Origin: Ruminococcaceae bacterium UBA7217
Lineage (GTDB): Bacteria > Bacillota > Clostridia > Oscillospirales > Acutalibacteraceae
Direction: 5' to 3'
Assembly: GCA_002490425.1 (NCBI GenBank)
Contig: DKTZ01000039.1
Span: 1-13,099, forward strand
Length of the DNA stretch: 13,099 nt
Shown here in pieces: positions 12,629 to 13,099 of this stretch. The notes beneath the pieces were generated by a model. The model was not told where the DNA came from. It saw only the letters and a program-made list of their open reading frames with translations, and searched no databases. Position 1 is the stretch's first letter. Every line of letters starts with the position of its first letter. The translations under genes were made by a program, and so were the position numbers.

Positions 12629-13099
12629 ATTAATATTTACAGTCAAAACGGCAGAAGAAATGACGGATTAGGATGTAACTGCGGCTGCAACGAACAGCAA
12701 TCAACGGGTCAGTCATGCGGCGGATGCAATTCGCCAATATTTATTCCTATATTTTCGGGCTCTTCAAACGGATGCTGTAAGGGCTGTCCAGTAGGTCCGA
12801 CGGGTCCAACAGGACCCACCGGCTCGTTGGGCCCAACCGGGCCACAGGGTGTTCAGGGAATTCAGGGTGTGCCTGGCGCTAACGGCGCTGCAGGTGCAAC
12901 AGGACCCACCGGTCCCCAAGGCATTCAAGGTGTCGCAGGTCCCACAGGACCGACAGGCCCACAGGGCATAGCAGGTGCAGTCGGCGCAACAGGTCCTACA
13001 GGACCGACAGGCCCACAGGGCATAGCAGGTGCAGTCGGCACAACAGGTCCTACAGGACCGACAGGCCCGCAGGGCATAGCAGGCGCAGTCGGCGCAACA
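12629..13099 (+). CDS. Collagen-like repeat protein with Cys-rich head (partial, ATT start)
   Basis: The 5' part of an open frame that runs off the window, 157 codons visible. GGAGG at 12616-12620 is followed after 8 nt by ATT (12629), then NIYSQNGRRNDG. No ATG, GTG or TTG exists in frame between the upstream stop (12605) and the collagen repeats, so ATT is the probable start; ATT at 12626 is the alternative. Residues 13-53 are rich in Cys and Gly (C16, C18, C20, C30, C33, C49, C50, C53) and hold a short hydrophobic PIFIPIF stretch. From residue 56 (12794) the protein is pure Gly-X-Y, mostly GPT, GPQ and GIA, as in bacterial collagen-like proteins such as exosporium BclA. Thr and Pro dominate the X-Y positions, and Thr is a typical glycosylation site in such stalks. 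It probably forms a trimeric surface or spore filament; its C-terminal domain lies outside the window. Confidence 0.75.
   Translation, partial: MNIYSQNGRRNDGLGCNCGCNEQQSTGQSCGGCNSPIFIPIFSGSSNGCCKGCPVGPTGPTGPTGSLGPTGPQGVQGIQGVPGANGAAGATGPTGPQGIQGVAGPTGPTGPQGIAGAVGATGPTGPTGPQGIAGAVGTTGPTGPTGPQGIAGAVGAT
12938..13099 (+). repeat. 54-bp tandem repeats in the collagen stalk (three copies, continuing)
   Basis: Three near-identical head-to-tail units at 12938-12991, 12992-13045 and 13046-13099, each coding 18 residues of pattern GPTGPTGPQGIAGAVGxT. They differ at only a few bases, one of them changing Ala to Thr in unit 2. The window ends on a unit boundary, so more copies may follow. Such near-identity points to recent expansion. 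Confidence 0.9.

Noticed and set aside
12938..13099. Regularly spaced repeats that could suggest a CRISPR array
   Set aside because: The units are contiguous, in frame, and encode Gly-X-Y triplets, with no unique spacers.

Overview
The window looks like chromosomal DNA from a low-to-moderate-GC Gram-positive bacterium of the class Clostridia, most likely a gut or rumen Oscillospiraceae/Ruminococcaceae-type organism (an inference from gene content). The signs are strong GGAGG-type ribosome binding sites, TTG starts, AT-rich spacers with sigma-A promoters, a HAAS-type membrane protein, a secreted DacA-type carboxypeptidase, a GPH sugar symporter, a BspA-type leucine-rich-repeat protein and a collagen-like protein. 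No tRNA, rRNA, insertion sequence or CRISPR array was seen.

Layout. (1) 1-2150, plus strand: an extended -10 promoter, a six-helix HAAS-like membrane protein, and an overlapping condensation/acetyltransferase-fold enzyme, closed by a bidirectional terminator (2173-2204). (2) 2205-3551, minus strand: a D-Ala-D-Ala carboxypeptidase (PBP5 type) convergent with the first unit. (3) 3667-10330, plus strand: a tight six-gene operon of metallophosphoesterase, MurE-like ligase, small one-helix membrane protein, GPH-type sugar:cation symporter, and two tandem paralogous metallophosphoesterases. Its promoter is interleaved with that of the carboxypeptidase gene. A hairpin at 10363-10389 ends the region. 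(4) 10494-12325, minus strand: one secreted BspA-type LRR protein behind a leader of about 700 nt. A consensus promoter (TTGACA, 17 bp, TAATAT) starts the leader, which carries three class I cyclic-di-GMP (GEMM-I) riboswitch aptamers in series. (5) 12629 to the window end, plus strand: the 5' part of a collagen-like protein with a cysteine-rich head and 54-nt tandem repeats. Its reading frame has no ATG, GTG or TTG near the ribosome binding site and seems to start at ATT.

The most interesting region is 11586-12325. The first aptamer is followed by an intrinsic terminator whose 5' arm can pair with the aptamer's 3' strand, which looks like transcriptional control. The second and third aptamers each precede a homologous module in which a GGUU-type segment can pair either with the aptamer's 3' strand or with bases flanking the Shine-Dalgarno site, which looks like translational control. 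The second aptamer leads only to a three-codon ORF, Met-Lys-Arg-stop, as if a riboswitch-leader-start unit had been duplicated and one copy lost its gene. All structure calls were made by eye and no folding was run.
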